Positions 42,652 through 54,370 of a stretch of DNA of 64,000 bases are shown piece after piece. Position 1 is the stretch's first letter; each line of letters begins with the position of its first letter. This DNA is from Timema cristinae (lineage: Eukaryota; Arthropoda; Insecta; Phasmatodea; Timematidae). Below the pieces are notes generated by a model. It searched no databases, was not told the origin of the DNA, and saw only the letters and a program-made list of their open reading frames with translations. The stretch covers positions 15,415,422 to 15,479,421 of the forward strand of contig JBCFYV010000024.1 of assembly GCA_039000515.1 (NCBI GenBank), in the 5' to 3' direction. Both the position numbers and the translations under genes were made by a program.

Positions 42652-43702
42652 TGATGTGCCTCTCTGTTCAGGCAGCCTTCTTTCCTTCGCACTTGCACCG
42701 GCCGCTTCACCTTCCCTCCCTACTGCCGGTCCGGCCCACAGTCCATGTTGTCTGAGCCGTCCGTGACGCTCTTACCTCTATAATCAACTCCCTTCTTCCT
42801 ATTGGCTCGCTTGGCGGCCAATAGCACTTTCGTTTTCCCGAACCAATGGGAAGCTCCCTCTTCTCTGATTGGACCAGGCCAGGCAGCAGTGGAGGGTATA
42901 TAACACGGTGATTTCTGGAGCAGATGCAGTGGTGAGCCAACCTTGGGGAACCACACTCATACGAAAGAGCCAATAAATCGTCGTTTGCAGCAAGTGTCAT
43001 CGCTATTCTCATTCCACCGCAATCTACCCTACCTCCCACCGCGACTTTACGTTGCCGGGAATCTACCCTACCTCCCACCGCGACTTTACGTTGCCGGGAC
43101 TCTACCCTACCTCCCACCGCGACTTTACGTTGCCGGGACGCTACCCTACCTCCCACCGCGACTTAACGTTGCCGGGACGCTATCCTACCTCCCACCGCGA
43201 CTTTACGTTGCCGGGACTCTATCCTACCTCTCCACCCTTCCCCATCCACTTGTCCTCGTCATCACGGGATGGTCTACACTCGCCGCGCCGGCAAAGCCCA
43301 CCGACGGAAGACCCTGGAGAAAACAGCACCGACCAAACAGTACTCAACTCGTGGACCCATTCTCTACGTTCCCGTCTACAACCACCAGACCCCCGAACAC
43401 CCACACACTGCGCCCACATCTCCCAGCATCCCTGCCGCCGAGTCATCTCAGGCCTCCCCTCGTCTTCCCCTCTCACCGACCACCCGACTCCCCCCTACTC
43501 CAATTTCCCCTTTAACCCCTGAGGGCTATCATTTACATCCCCTAGCCACCCCCCAACCCGCCTACGTTTTCTCCCCCATCTCTCTCCCTTACCCCCACCC
43601 ACAAGACCCACGAGACCGGTACCTAATCACAAAGGCCAGTCGGAAGCTGCAGTTCCAGTAAAACCAGCTACCTCCCTCGAAACCACAAGACATGGGATAA
43701 CA
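42652..43702 (+). repeat. Gypsy-1 3' LTR, 1051 bp
   Basis: Same landmarks as the 5' LTR: TATA at 42897, AATAAA at 42972, 39-bp repeats from 43018. Two extra homopolymer bases relative to the 5' LTR. Confidence 0.95.
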
Positions 43703-43706
43703 TGGT

Positions 43707-44595
43707 TACATATTTTATATCGTTTTACTGTAACAGGATATTTTTTGTTTCAATATAAATTAATATTAATTAATTGTAATAAACAATGAATTGGATTAGT
43801 ATCGTTAACTGCAATATGATATTCATTTTAATTAAATTTAACTAAACTGGCATGACTTAGCATGCAACTTATTGAAGTGTATATAGACAATGCAATAGGT
43901 TCTACCATCGTAATAGTTTCATGCTGTAAAATAGATGAAGGAATGATTGGTTTTTGGTTGTTAGTTGTTAGTTGTTACCGTTCTGGTTGTTAAAATATCC
44001 CATTCCGAGTACTGAATATATTATTAAGTACTGGTACTAATTTACACTCATTAATAGATATGAAGCACTGATATACGTTAGCTAATATATATATATATAT
44101 ATATACACATAATAAGGAATTGATTTACATTTATTAATAAAATATCTCTACACTTATTAAGCACTTTTGCAATAGCTGATTGAAATTTCATCGTGATACT
44201 TGTTTCAATAATGTTTATTAATTGAGTCTCCCTCACGAACAATTTTTATAAATAAATGTCAGGTAATTTATTAATTTTACTTGGAGACTTAATCGAGAGG
44301 CCTTAGGAAGTTAGACGGAAAATCGTTCCCCTTTCTTCTTTACTCCCTAATTAGATGATTTTTTTTAAAAATATCTCTGGCCTGTTATCTAAAAGAACAT
44401 CCCTGATAAGTTTCATCATTACAGCATAAGAGGTTTAAAAGATAAGGTTATATCTTTGAAAATGTTTCTCAACTAGTTTTACCCTTTTAGCGGTTTAGTT
44501 TCGTAAGACCTTTTCTATAAAATACCTACGACTTGATGAATTTAAAAATGTTCAGGTCAAGGGGTTGGGGAGATGCAGTGATGAGTCAATCAAGG
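43707..44595. other. Unannotated mirror stretch
   Basis: Mirror of 23516-24390; AT-rich without features. Confidence 0.4.
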
Positions 44596-44787
44596 AGTGA
44601 GTCTGAGATTTCATCTATATGTCGTGAGGGGATGATTCATAAAATATGAAAATATATATATACATATATATATATATATTAATAGGTGAGGGGATAATTC
44701 ATAAAATATGAATATATTTATTTATTTAATAGGTGAGGGGATAATTCATAAAATATGTATATATATTAATAGGTGAGGGGATAATTC

Positions 44788-44836
<49 letters not shown>

Positions 44837-44870
44837 GGTTAGCAAATAATTCATAAAATATTAATATAAG
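44596..44870. repeat. AT-rich tandem repeat with (TA)n spacers, mirror
   Basis: Counterpart of 23255-23515; the longest (TA)n (44790-44832) is longer than on the left. Confidence 0.8.
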
Positions 44871-45689
44871 CTGTCCGCCGTAAAACCAGAAAAAGGAAGG
44901 AAGCTTGTTGATGAGATCCCAGTGACCCCTTAAGTAAAAATATCTATGCACGCCAGTGTTTGTAATAATAATTATTTGTAGTTGTTCTAATATTATATAT
45001 ATATATATATTTAGGCTATTAATGACTTATTCTAAGATATAAGTGGGATAGGGAGGTTTGCTTAATGGATATGCACCCGTACTAGTGGGAAGAGAGGATG
45101 GGAAAACCACAGTGACAGCTCTTAAGGCAATAAAAACCCTGAGTACACCCGGTCAATATTATAACCTCACCCTCCAGTAAACACCAATCCAGTTTGAGCG
45201 AAATTGACACACTAAACTACGTGACCATCGTGGTGAGATATTGTTGGATTATTTTTATTCATTCATTTTCAAAAATATGAAACTGATACCACTGTGCAAA
45301 TGGAAATTTCAATTCATATTTTTTTTTTTAATCTTACTTGAGGGATGTAGTACGGTAGCACTTTCAAGGTATTAACTAGCATATGGGAGAATAACAGTGG
45401 AATAGACCTGAATATAATATTCCTCATCCCAAAAACCATTAGCGCAGTAATTAGGCTGGTAATAATTACAAAATGTACTAATTTTGGTACATAAGCGCTC
45501 GATTGGGTAATAAAACATGCTGCATAAGGAAAACAAAAAGTTTTTTTTCAAATATTTTACGAAGGATGCAGTTATTATCTTATATCTTGTTTTGTAAATG
45601 CATGCACGTGTTGAGTTTAACGCTAATGTGCACTTATAGAGTCAATTGTTTTTGAAATCTGATTGGTTCTTCCATTCCGATTTTATAGT

Positions 45690-45800
45690 GAAGCGTGGCT
45701 TAGTGGCTTAGTGCTCATTGAGTGATCGAGTGACCACATTTCAATTCTGCTTTAGATTATCGACGAACGTGGCCCCTACTACCTCCCACCCCCCTTAAAC
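45690..45800 (+). mobile_element. tRNA-like segment, mirror (right arm)
   Basis: Counterpart of 22310-22430. Confidence 0.4.
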
Positions 45801-46299
45801 CTCGTAACCAGCTAGCAGTAATAAAATAAAAGTGTGATTATCTGTTTTAAAGTTGATCAAACGGATCATCTAGCAATGGACTATACGTGAATCTCTAGGC
45901 ATAACCTCGCGTGCCTAACATACCGCCTGAGAACCAAACATTACGAGAACTCTTAAGTAATGCAAACAACCATTTTCGCCCAATTAAAAGTGATTTGGAT
46001 AGCACGAATGGCAAGGGCGAGCAATTTAAATGTATTCCATTATTATTATTCTTCGAGCTGAGCAGGTAACGATTCTTATGTGGTTACAATGGGTTCGTGT
46101 TTGGTGTGAATTCATGTTTCGTGTTTATATAATCTTGCAACCTCATCTGACAAGATGTTGAGTAATTTAATGGAATAATTTTGTAGTTTAAAAATACACC
46201 ATTTTGGTATTTTAAATATGAAGATGGATGCTATATTTGGTTCAAGTTTTCAATTTGTTTATGTAGAAACATATATTTTTTCTTCACTGATATTTTATC

Positions 46300-46790
46300 T
46301 AATGGCTGTGATTGAAAGTAATTTTAACTTTATCTCAACACCTCAGAGTGAAAGTATTGTGATCGTCAAAAAACTTGAGCTTGTGATTTTGATAAATGTC
46401 GAAGTTTCATGACTCCCTGAAACAAATAAATGGTTTTCGCAATGCCTTCTGTCTGTCTGTTTGTCTGTGTATAAAAACTATTTTACCGATTGGGTTAAAA
46501 CTTGATATCCAGGGTTTTCATAAAGTCCTCCCGAGTGGTTTACAAATTAGATATCCAACCTTAAATTTAAAGGTAATTTACTGAATGGAGAATGAGAACA
46601 AATAATCGATTTTCTTGAAATTCACTTTAACGATTTTGATTAAATTTTATTTACAGACATTGATTAGAATAATGAAAACGATTGAAATTCTCATTTTTTT
46701 CATGAAAATGACTTTGAGGAAAGCTTACATCAGGGAAATCTTCCAATTTTCATCAGTTCTTAACAACTATTTGAGATACGTAATAAACTT
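46300..46790. repeat. Repeat family G copy 1, mirror
   Basis: Counterpart of 21330-21800. Short frames across it differ by a few residues between arms (for example Met/Ile and Ser/Leu), showing divergence of roughly 2 percent here. Confidence 0.65.
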
Positions 46791-46799
46791 ATCATTGTA

Positions 46800-47780
46800 A
46801 TGTTGTTTTATTGGTAACATTCTTTTATTTGAAATATATTTATATAAAACCCATTATTTATGACCTATAAGCAAATATATAATTTATACTTTTTAATTAA
46901 GCTCTATGAAAACGAATTTGATTCTTATGTTCTTTGGTGGACAAAGATGTTTCTCTTTGCTCAATTTTTGTGTAGCAGTGTTGCTAGTTTCTAATGCCGT
47001 AGAGTAAGTAACAATGTATATTATTTCATTTATGATCTTTGGTGTAATGTTTCTACAACAATGTATAGAACTATTATCTCGTTAGTTTCATAAATCTTAC
47101 GGGCTTTGAGTAGTTATCTATTTTAAGATAAAAACGAGAGAAAGCCAGTGCACCATATCATTTGTTTTGATTTTTGTTTATCGCATCTTGACTACCCATA
47201 CACATATTTACACTAATAGGTAAAAAGATAGAGATTTCATGAGACTTATTTTTATATACTTTTACATAGATTATCAAAATGGCTCTAAGAATGTATTCAA
47301 AAACTCACTGTATCATTTTCGGACTTAGAATACCTGCACGAAATAAATCGAATTAGTCTCGCAAAGTTGTCTTCTTGGCCTTTAAAATACGAATTATTTT
47401 CAATTATGTTGATAAGTGATATTTAACTATAGCAATCCAATAACAAAAACAAAGTTCTCTCAGATTAATAACTTTATATCCCCAACCAAAGAGAATTGTC
47501 AAATGTATATTTTTGAATTGGATATTATAACGGCCATATTGTAACCAAATAAGAAAAAGAAACAATTACTAGGAAATAGGATATTTTTAAAGTTAATATT
47601 TGGTTTTCTAGGTATTTAAAAATTACTCATAATTTTCTATTTGTTGCACTATAGGATTAAAAATAAACGTTGACTTATTATAATACTCAACAAAAATTAA
47701 ATATTTTATTTACTGACTTTATAAGCAAAGCCAGTTTTTTTAAAAGCTAATTCATATATTTGTATTACCAAAAATAAGAT
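46800..47780. other. Unannotated mirror stretch
   Basis: Mirror of 20346-21320; nothing recognised. Confidence 0.4.
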
Positions 47781-47784
47781 TATT

Positions 47785-47975
47785 TACTAATAGAGCATGG
47801 ATAAGGAAGGTAGAATTTAGAAGTGTACCAGCATTTACATAGTAAGAGAGAGTAGAAATTAATTTAGGAAAAAATAACACTTCAGTACACCCAATCAGGA
47901 TTTGAACCCTCACCTATCCAACATAGGTAAGCAAGAGAAGGCAAGAATGACGCCTTTGTCCACGTTTCCATCAAT
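47785..47975 (-). mobile_element. SINE family B, mirror (right arm)
   Basis: Counterpart of 20140-20345. Confidence 0.6.
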
Positions 47976-48094
47976 TAACAAGAGTTGGCCAGTTTCTCCA
48001 GTATGTATAAAGGTGTACTAGAGACCGTTGCAGCGATGAAGGAAGACTATCGCATAAAATATATTCAAAACTTTTCACTGGTAGAAGTTATATA

Positions 48095-48647
48095 CAGAGT
48101 GTTCCTGAATTGAATGGCTTTTGTAGATTTGTTCGTTTTAGCTTCCAGCAAAAAACTATATAAAAACACGCTTTTCTGCGGATATTATCGACAATGGCTT
48201 AATATTAATTTTCCTGGAAGATGGCGTCGTCATGTTGGACCTGTGGCTTGGCCTCCACGTTCACCTGATTTAATGCCATTAGATATTTTTGTATGGGTAG
48301 CTCTCAAGCAAAAAGTGTATTAAGTGCCTGTTAATGACCTTGAATCATTACGGGACAAAAGATAACACAAGTGTGAGAATAAACAACAGTTACACAATGT
48401 CGGCCAGCCACTCGTTCTGTCATTGATAGGTGAAATGCTTGTCTCCGGGCTAGAGGCCATCAACTTTAACTAAATAAATAAATAAAATATTTTATTTAAT
48501 AACTGCCTATTTTGTTTTTATCTAGTTTTTTTGTTGTTTCCATGGAAGGAAAGAGAAATCTAGAAAATCTCCAAAATACGTTTTGATTTCGTTTTTTGAT
48601 CCCTTATCACTTCCCAAAGTTCAGCCATTTAAACCAGGAATATTCTG
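48095..48647 (+). mobile_element. Internally deleted Tc1/mariner-like element, mirror
   Basis: Counterpart of 19464-20016, same 553-bp length, TA-flanked. The transposase C-terminal fragment frame is 48114-48323. Confidence 0.75.
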
Positions 48648-49026
48648 TAGAATGAGGCCTCAAACTATTATATCTTTAAGGGTTTACTCGTCAATGGCTT
48701 GGCCCTGACAACATGTTTTCTACAGGAGTGAACTTAGAGGAGAATTTTAGGCATTGAATGAAAGATACAGGAAAACTTTTATTTTATAAATGAGCCATTT
48801 CTCAACATTCAACGACTTTTCCAATTCCCACAATTTACAACTGAACATTAAATCCTTACGGAATTATACCTAGAGAAAACAATTCTGTAGGAATTAAGGG
48901 CAGCCCCTACTTGAAGGAAAATACTCTCACACTACGTTATTTACTATGGAAATGGCAGTTCTGAGCTTTTAAAACCAATACCTGTTCTTAGTTATTATCT
49001 TAAAATTTTCCTTGGTGAGTAAATTA

Positions 49027-49301
49027 TTATTATTAGCACCGCGTCTTACTACCCATTTGGGCTATACGCACTTACGCTAATGTGTAATGGTAGGGTGATT
49101 GTGAGATGAAATGAAGGACCTACAGTTTAACGTGGAATCCGAACCACGGTGGAGGCCTGGCATTCCCCACATTCACAAGATGTCTTGTCAGAGGTGAAGG
49201 AAGGGTTTGGTAATCAGATAAATCTGTGCCGGGACCGAGGATTGAACCCCGGCCGCCAGCACAGATGTCTGACACCTTACCCCTAGACCACCAGGTCACC
49301 C
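49027..49301 (-). mobile_element. SINE family A with target duplication, mirror
   Basis: Counterpart of 18810-19084; duplication GTGAGTAAATTA at 49015-49026 and 49302-49313. Confidence 0.95.
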
Positions 49302-49689
49302 GTGAGTAAATTAAACGTTTACTTTATTAGTTTGAAGAAGTTTAGATCATTGTTTGGAACCATTAACTTTGTTCTCAGAAGTGTGATATTTCTCATGAAA
49401 CGCTTTTGATGTTAGGATAATTTCAACTTTTCATTAAATTATAAAAAAAAAATGTATATCATAAAATCAAATGTCTTTATTCTAAGGGAATCTTTTACCT
49501 CCATTTTAGCGTGAACCATATTTAAAATTAACAAGCCAATTCTTAAAATCAATGACTCGTTATTTCTGGATGTCTGAAACGCATCTCGCAAATTTTCTAA
49601 TGGACTTTTAGGTGGCTTATTCAGTATACCTCCTCTTGACCAGGATTTGAACCAGAGGAAGTAAAACAACTACGATCACTTAAGAGACT

Positions 49690-49925
49690 ATTAATATTCT
49701 TTAATAGCCTCTCTCACAATATACTGGACTGCTGGTGACGGGAAGATTGGGGTGCGTATTCCTGTCGGGTTTACTTGGGATGGCTTGTTAAAAAATTGTT
49801 TTTCACTCTTCCTCCACGCAAATGTGAGCACACTTACTTTAAATTCAACTTTTATCTTCCCTAACACATTAGTGTAATTAAATATGCGTACAACCCTAAT
49901 GGGTAGAAAGACGCGGTGCTGATAT
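49690..49925 (+). mobile_element. SINE family B, mirror (right arm)
   Basis: Counterpart of 18190-18420. Confidence 0.75.
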
Positions 49926-50249
49926 ATATATCTTGGGTGCTACGCCTCATAGCCCCCCGTGCGTTTTATTTGCAAGTGGATGTAAACTAATGTAATTCCA
50001 GAGCCGTTTTTTGATAGGTCTTACCGTTTAGCTACAAGCTACATCCAAAGAAAGGTCCACACCAACTTTTAAGTTGCTCCGACATTTTGAATTTTTTTCT
50101 GTGTTAAATCGTTTTTATAACTTTTTGGAATTCTACCGTCGGCTACAGAATAGAAGCTGTAAGTTTGCCAAATTTCAAGTTTTTAGCTCATATAAAAGTG
50201 GGTCAGTCAGTCGTGTAGCTTTATAGTAGTATAATAATAGTACATATAT
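49926..50249. repeat. Dispersed repeat of unknown family, mirror
   Basis: Counterpart of 17819-18180, cut by the gap. Confidence 0.5.
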
Positions 50250-50349
50250 NNNNNNNNNNNNNNNNNNNNNNNNNNNNNNNNNNNNNNNNNNNNNNNNNNN
50301 NNNNNNNNNNNNNNNNNNNNNNNNNNNNNNNNNNNNNNNNNNNNNNNNN
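50250..50349. other. Assembly gap, 100 N
   Basis: Second 100-N placeholder. It ends the right arm, so the contig between the two gaps is 20222 bp. Confidence 0.98.
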
Positions 50350-50470
50350 GAAGATGTATGTAGGTATGTATGTAGTATGTATGTATGTATGTATGTATTA
50401 TGTATGTATGTATGTATGATGTATATACGTATGTATGTGTAATATGTACGTATGTATGTATATAATACTA
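50350..50470. repeat. (ATGT)n-rich microsatellite, imperfect
   Basis: GTATGTATGTATGTATG runs with interruptions at the start of the next contig. Confidence 0.85.
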
Positions 50471-51999
50471 TATATTTCCATTCAGAAATAAATGATGAAG
50501 ATTTTCTCTTTTGATTTTTTTAAAGAAGCAATCTACACTGGTGGCTATGTTATGGTCAAAGCCCAAAACCAGCCAATTCTCAAATCAGCTGGACTCTTTG
50601 CACATTGGCCAGCTAGGCCTGTCAAATCACGAAATATTGATGGGAGAAAACTTAAATTCGCGTTCTGGGCAGCCAAAATCCTAATTGACCACGACATCCT
50701 GGCTAGTGCCTGAAGTGCTGAATAGTATGACACAACAACCTCCGATCCTAACCTAACCTAATCTAACCTAACCTCTGGGTATTTTAAAAGTTAATCAACC
50801 TTCTACTCATAATCATTATCATATGCGTGAAGAGGCACTGAAAATTTAGATAGTAAATTATCATAAATTTCGTGCTTTGTCCAGTTTTATATGGACATAT
50901 CCAAAACGGGCCTGCCAACCCGAAATGATGGTAAATTATTATATATTTCATTCTTTGGTTTATTTTGGTTGCCAGTGTTAGAAGTGGCCGGTAATTTCAT
51001 GTACTGAATAGTCTTTGGACTTTAACATAACATTTACACTGAATAAAGCGTCAGTCTCGACTGGTATAGCTTGTTTGTGACAAAGGGGTTGGGTCTCGAA
51101 TTCTGGCTGTCTCCAGTGAGTTAATTTTTCCTTAATATACAAATTTTGATATATTCCCTCTATAAATATATACTCTTTTATTAAAGGCCTATAAATTCTG
51201 ATTGTTCGAGAGATTGTTATTTCGTGGTGCAAAAAATAGTATGCCTTGAGTAATCGCTTTCATTATCACCTCTGTAATTATAAACAAAAATATTATAAAA
51301 GCAGTGTAAGGGTGTTAATGTGAAAATGAAAAGCTGAGAAACATGATTCACTAGTCTTCGAGTCATGTGTGAAACATGTGTCCACTTTGTGGTATGTTAA
51401 GATGTGTGATGACCCAACATTTGTAACTAAATGCAGTCCATGGAAGTTTTACCATCAACAATGTGGACTCCACCCACATTTTGATCTAGGTACGTCCAAA
51501 TAGTGGCGTCCTTGCTTTTCCGGTAACCATTCATTCAATATTACAACTAGAGTAAATTCGTCATGGGAGTGTTAATAACTGACAGCCAGCATATGATGTA
51601 AAAACAGTTAAAATAAAAACAAAGTGTTTTTACTAAAGGTTTTGACTTTCAAAAGTGACATCAAATCCACATAAATGTTCTTGCAGATCATTTAGTTTGG
51701 CGAATGGATATATGAGAGTATATCTGCTAGCTGACACCACCACTCCTATGATATATGGGATGTACACATATTATTTTAGGTTTAAAAGTCACCTGTACTA
51801 CTGGTCATGCTATGCATATTCATGCAAATTAGAACCTTCGAATTTTCAGCTCCTAAGCTGCTGTATAAATCATATAATATAAGTTGAGCCTGATCATATA
51901 TAATTCTTGGATGAGTTAATTTTACAAAAATGAATTAGATTTAATTTTCATTAAAAATAAATATTTGATAAAATATGATTTAAAGTTTTTAATGTTTGT
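50471..51999. other. Mostly unannotated; short telomere-like run
   Basis: A 73-codon frame at 50492-50713 has non-repetitive sequence (ILKSAGLFAHWPARPVKSRN) but no recognised domain. It is followed at 50747-50771 by five to six CCTAA-type units. Other frames (84 codons at 50978, 75 codons at 51655) have no support. Confidence 0.4.
50747..50771. repeat. Interstitial telomere-like CCTAA run
   Basis: CCTAA CCTAA CCTAA TCTAA CCTAA CC: degenerate complement of the arthropod TTAGG telomere repeat. Too short to mark a chromosome end. Confidence 0.6.
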
Positions 52000-52340
52000 T
52001 AGTATTTAGTTTTCATCCCTATATAGTCCGGTTTGTCAGTGACAGGGAGGTTAGTGTTCAAATCTTAGATAGGGGTGCGGAAGTTTTTTTTTGCCTAAAT
52101 GGTTATTTAATTGCCATTCACGATATTTTTTTATTTACCACTACGTCCTACTACTTGATTAGGCAATAAGAATATGTGCTAACTACGATCATGAGTTATG
52201 GATTATAAAGGTTTAGTCTAGAGGAAGTGTCGGAAGGATGTAAAACCATTTAGGGAAATCACTCTGAGTCCCCCCGATAGGGATTTGAACCCCGATCTCT
52301 CTGTACGGCACCAAAGCAGGTTTAAGGCAAATGTTGGTAC
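52000..52340. mobile_element. Two SINE B fragments, head to head
   Basis: Plus-strand piece at about 52010-52150 (GTCAGTGACAGGGAGGTTAG, TTCAAATCTTAG). Minus-strand piece at about 52215-52320 (ACCATTTAGGGAAATCACTC, GGGATTTGAACCCCGATC). Confidence 0.55.
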
Positions 52341-52564
52341 ATTTATTTTAAAATTCTACTTTCTCATCTTTAACCCTACTAGAGTAAGTATTCAAAAAGC
52401 TTGTATGGTAAGATAAAACCATACTGCACACTTTGATTACTCTAAAAGGTAGCAGTACCACTTGATAGGTTACACTATGTATCATGAGCTATGCCATAGT
52501 GGAAGCGTACAAGCTAAGTTTGCTAGTTTTCAGGAAAGCCAACTAATCCAACTTGTAAACATTA

Positions 52565-52815
52565 TTTTAGCATCGCGTCTAACTACCCATTCGGGTTATT
52601 TGTTTATGCACTAATTATGTTAATGGGCTATAAATGAGGAAGCTTGAATTTATAGAAAGTTTTCCCGTACTTGCGTGGAGACTGGAGATAAAGAGAGTGA
52701 GAAACCATTTAGGAAAAACCATCTTACGGTACACCCAACCGGGATCTAACCCCGATATCCTTGTCAACTGCAGTCTAGTCGATTGCGAGAGTAACGCCTT
52801 AATCCATACGGACAC
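52565..52815 (-). mobile_element. SINE family B copy, near full length
   Basis: From tail AGCATCGCGTCTAACTACCC through TACTTGCGTGGAGACTGGAG to head GGGATCTAACCCCGATATCC and ACTGCAGTCTAGTCGATTG. The 92- and 87-codon frames across it are by-products. Confidence 0.75.
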
Positions 52816-54199
52816 CGAAGAGGACTGTACTCTTCTTAAAAGAATAATTATTTTGGGATTAAAAATTATACATGCCATAATATTAAAACCCGTTTATGAT
52901 TTAGATTTATAGAGATATTTTTCTATAATCTCAAATAAGAAAAACAATATTTTGTATTTATTAAGAAACTGGATGAAAATGTAGTTGTTTAAGATAATTA
53001 TTTGTTTATTCCACTCGACAAATTAAGCTTCACAAAAATATTAATTCAATATAGAATAGTAGCTTTGCACACACAATGAAACATCATCAAGATGGATAAT
53101 ACGAAGAGAAAATGCGCGTGAGTGTCATGTTTAGACTTGAAATAGATGAGGATAACTCAGTAGTAGCCATCAAAGTGATTGATGCGTGGCAGACAGGTGA
53201 TCTTAAAGAGTTGGACTGCTGTTAGGAACAACTTCAAACAAAATAGACCGACACACAAAACCAGAGATAATGTTATTTAAAAATCCTAATCTTGGAGAGT
53301 AGAACTCACCAATCATATTTATTTCGAACAGTAAAATTGTTTAAATATACATACATCTTTTTATGATTCTGTGCTATGCACATTAGTAAGAGATTTATTT
53401 TTAATTCATTGGCAAGCAATAAAATGTATAAATATCCTTGCCTACTCGAAATCAAAAGACATGTATTAATGACGTATTTATGTATCTTATTACAACTTTA
53501 GCTGAAGGATACCTTTAAAAGGAAGTCCAGAAACACGTAGATCTCTGAAATAGGAACTTCCGGACGCCGATTGCTTAGAATAGTGTTCCTCAAAGTGTGA
53601 TCCTCAGACTACTGGTGGTCCATGGTGGCCTATCAAGGGATCCATAGGTTCCCAGGAAGTTTAGTAATAATAATGAATTGAAGAACGTTGATAATATATC
53701 ATACAAACATTTGACACACCTACGCTTCTTTATTTCTTACCTCGGTAGATAAGATACAAGTCACATAAGATAGACTGTACCCAACCTTGAGTCAACAAAT
53801 TTAAACAATTGTTTATAAAAATATTATGAGGCATGAAATGTTAAGATTAATCAAACCACAATTACTTACTAATTCAATGTATTTATATGGTATTTCTTAC
53901 AACTTTTTTACATTTAATATAATAGATATGTAATGAATTAATTTTTGTGTTCCCTAAAATGAAATAGCTTGGCACTTTTGTTGTCCTGCAAAATATTATA
54001 TTCAGGCCACACTCCCTTTTTCTCCCAGGGCCCCGATTGTCCCTTAGTGCTCATAACTTTTCTTTGATAGTCCTCCGGTACGAAATTTTTATATACACTG
54101 GGTCTTAGACATTCCAAAAAATACATTTGAGGAATCTAACGTGCACTCTCTGAACCAACTGATTATATCAGTGCACGACTGATAAACTAGCTCAAAACT
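52816..54199. other. Unannotated AT-rich stretch
   Basis: 53575-53680 (TGTTCCTCAAAGTGTGATCC, GGTGGTCCATGGTGGCCTAT) resembles a dispersed repeat end I cannot name. A 62-codon minus frame (53938-54126) is unsupported. Confidence 0.35.
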
Positions 54200-54370
54200 T
54201 GAACAGGCACAACATCCAGCCCCCCCCCCTCCCCTCCCAGACTTAAGTTCATAACCAAGAAAAGGTAAACTCCAATTTAACTATTTATAGTTTTTTTTGG
54301 CCATGCCAGAAATCAAACTTGAGACTCTTAGCTCCGTTGAATACTGACTGAGTTATAGCTTCATGCTCTG
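54200..54370 (-). mobile_element. tRNA-like SINE fragment
   Basis: In reverse: AAGCTATAACTCAGTCAGTA (A-box region) and CAAGTTTGATTTCTGGC (B-box region), next to a C-rich run at about 54219-54236. Confidence 0.4.

Larger units (their letters stand above)
36065..43702 (+). mobile_element. Complete Gypsy-class LTR retrotransposon (Gypsy-1), 7638 bp
   Basis: Two near-identical LTRs (1049 and 1051 bp), TG...CA ends, a 4-bp target duplication TGGT (36061-36064 and 43703-43706), a tRNA-Lys-type primer site, gag, protease, RT, RNase H, integrase and a purine-rich tract before the 3' LTR. The order protease-RT-RNase H-integrase places it in Gypsy/Metaviridae. No env-like frame lies between integrase and the 3' LTR. 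The whole element is GC-rich against AT-rich flanks, so it is a recent arrival. The left arm carries the uninterrupted site. Pol is broken in three places; with LTRs this similar, some breaks may be consensus errors. Confidence 0.97.
30425..50249. repeat. Right arm of large inverted duplication (~19.8 kb)
   Basis: Reverse complement of 17819-29927 with one large difference: the 7.64-kb Gypsy element at 36065-43702. Smaller differences are microsatellite lengths and scattered substitutions or single-base indels. It ends at a second 100-N gap. Confidence 0.9.

Noticed and set aside
17819..50249. Genuine giant palindrome or segmental inverted duplication as first reading
   Set aside because: Not excluded, but both ends of the second arm coincide with 100-N gaps and the only unmatched arm sequence extends past the first contig's end, which fits a misoriented haplotig better.
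50492..50713. 73-codon frame as a gene
   Set aside because: Non-repetitive but short, no domain recognised, and next to CCTAA repeats typical of dispersed repeat ends; left as part of an unannotated stretch.
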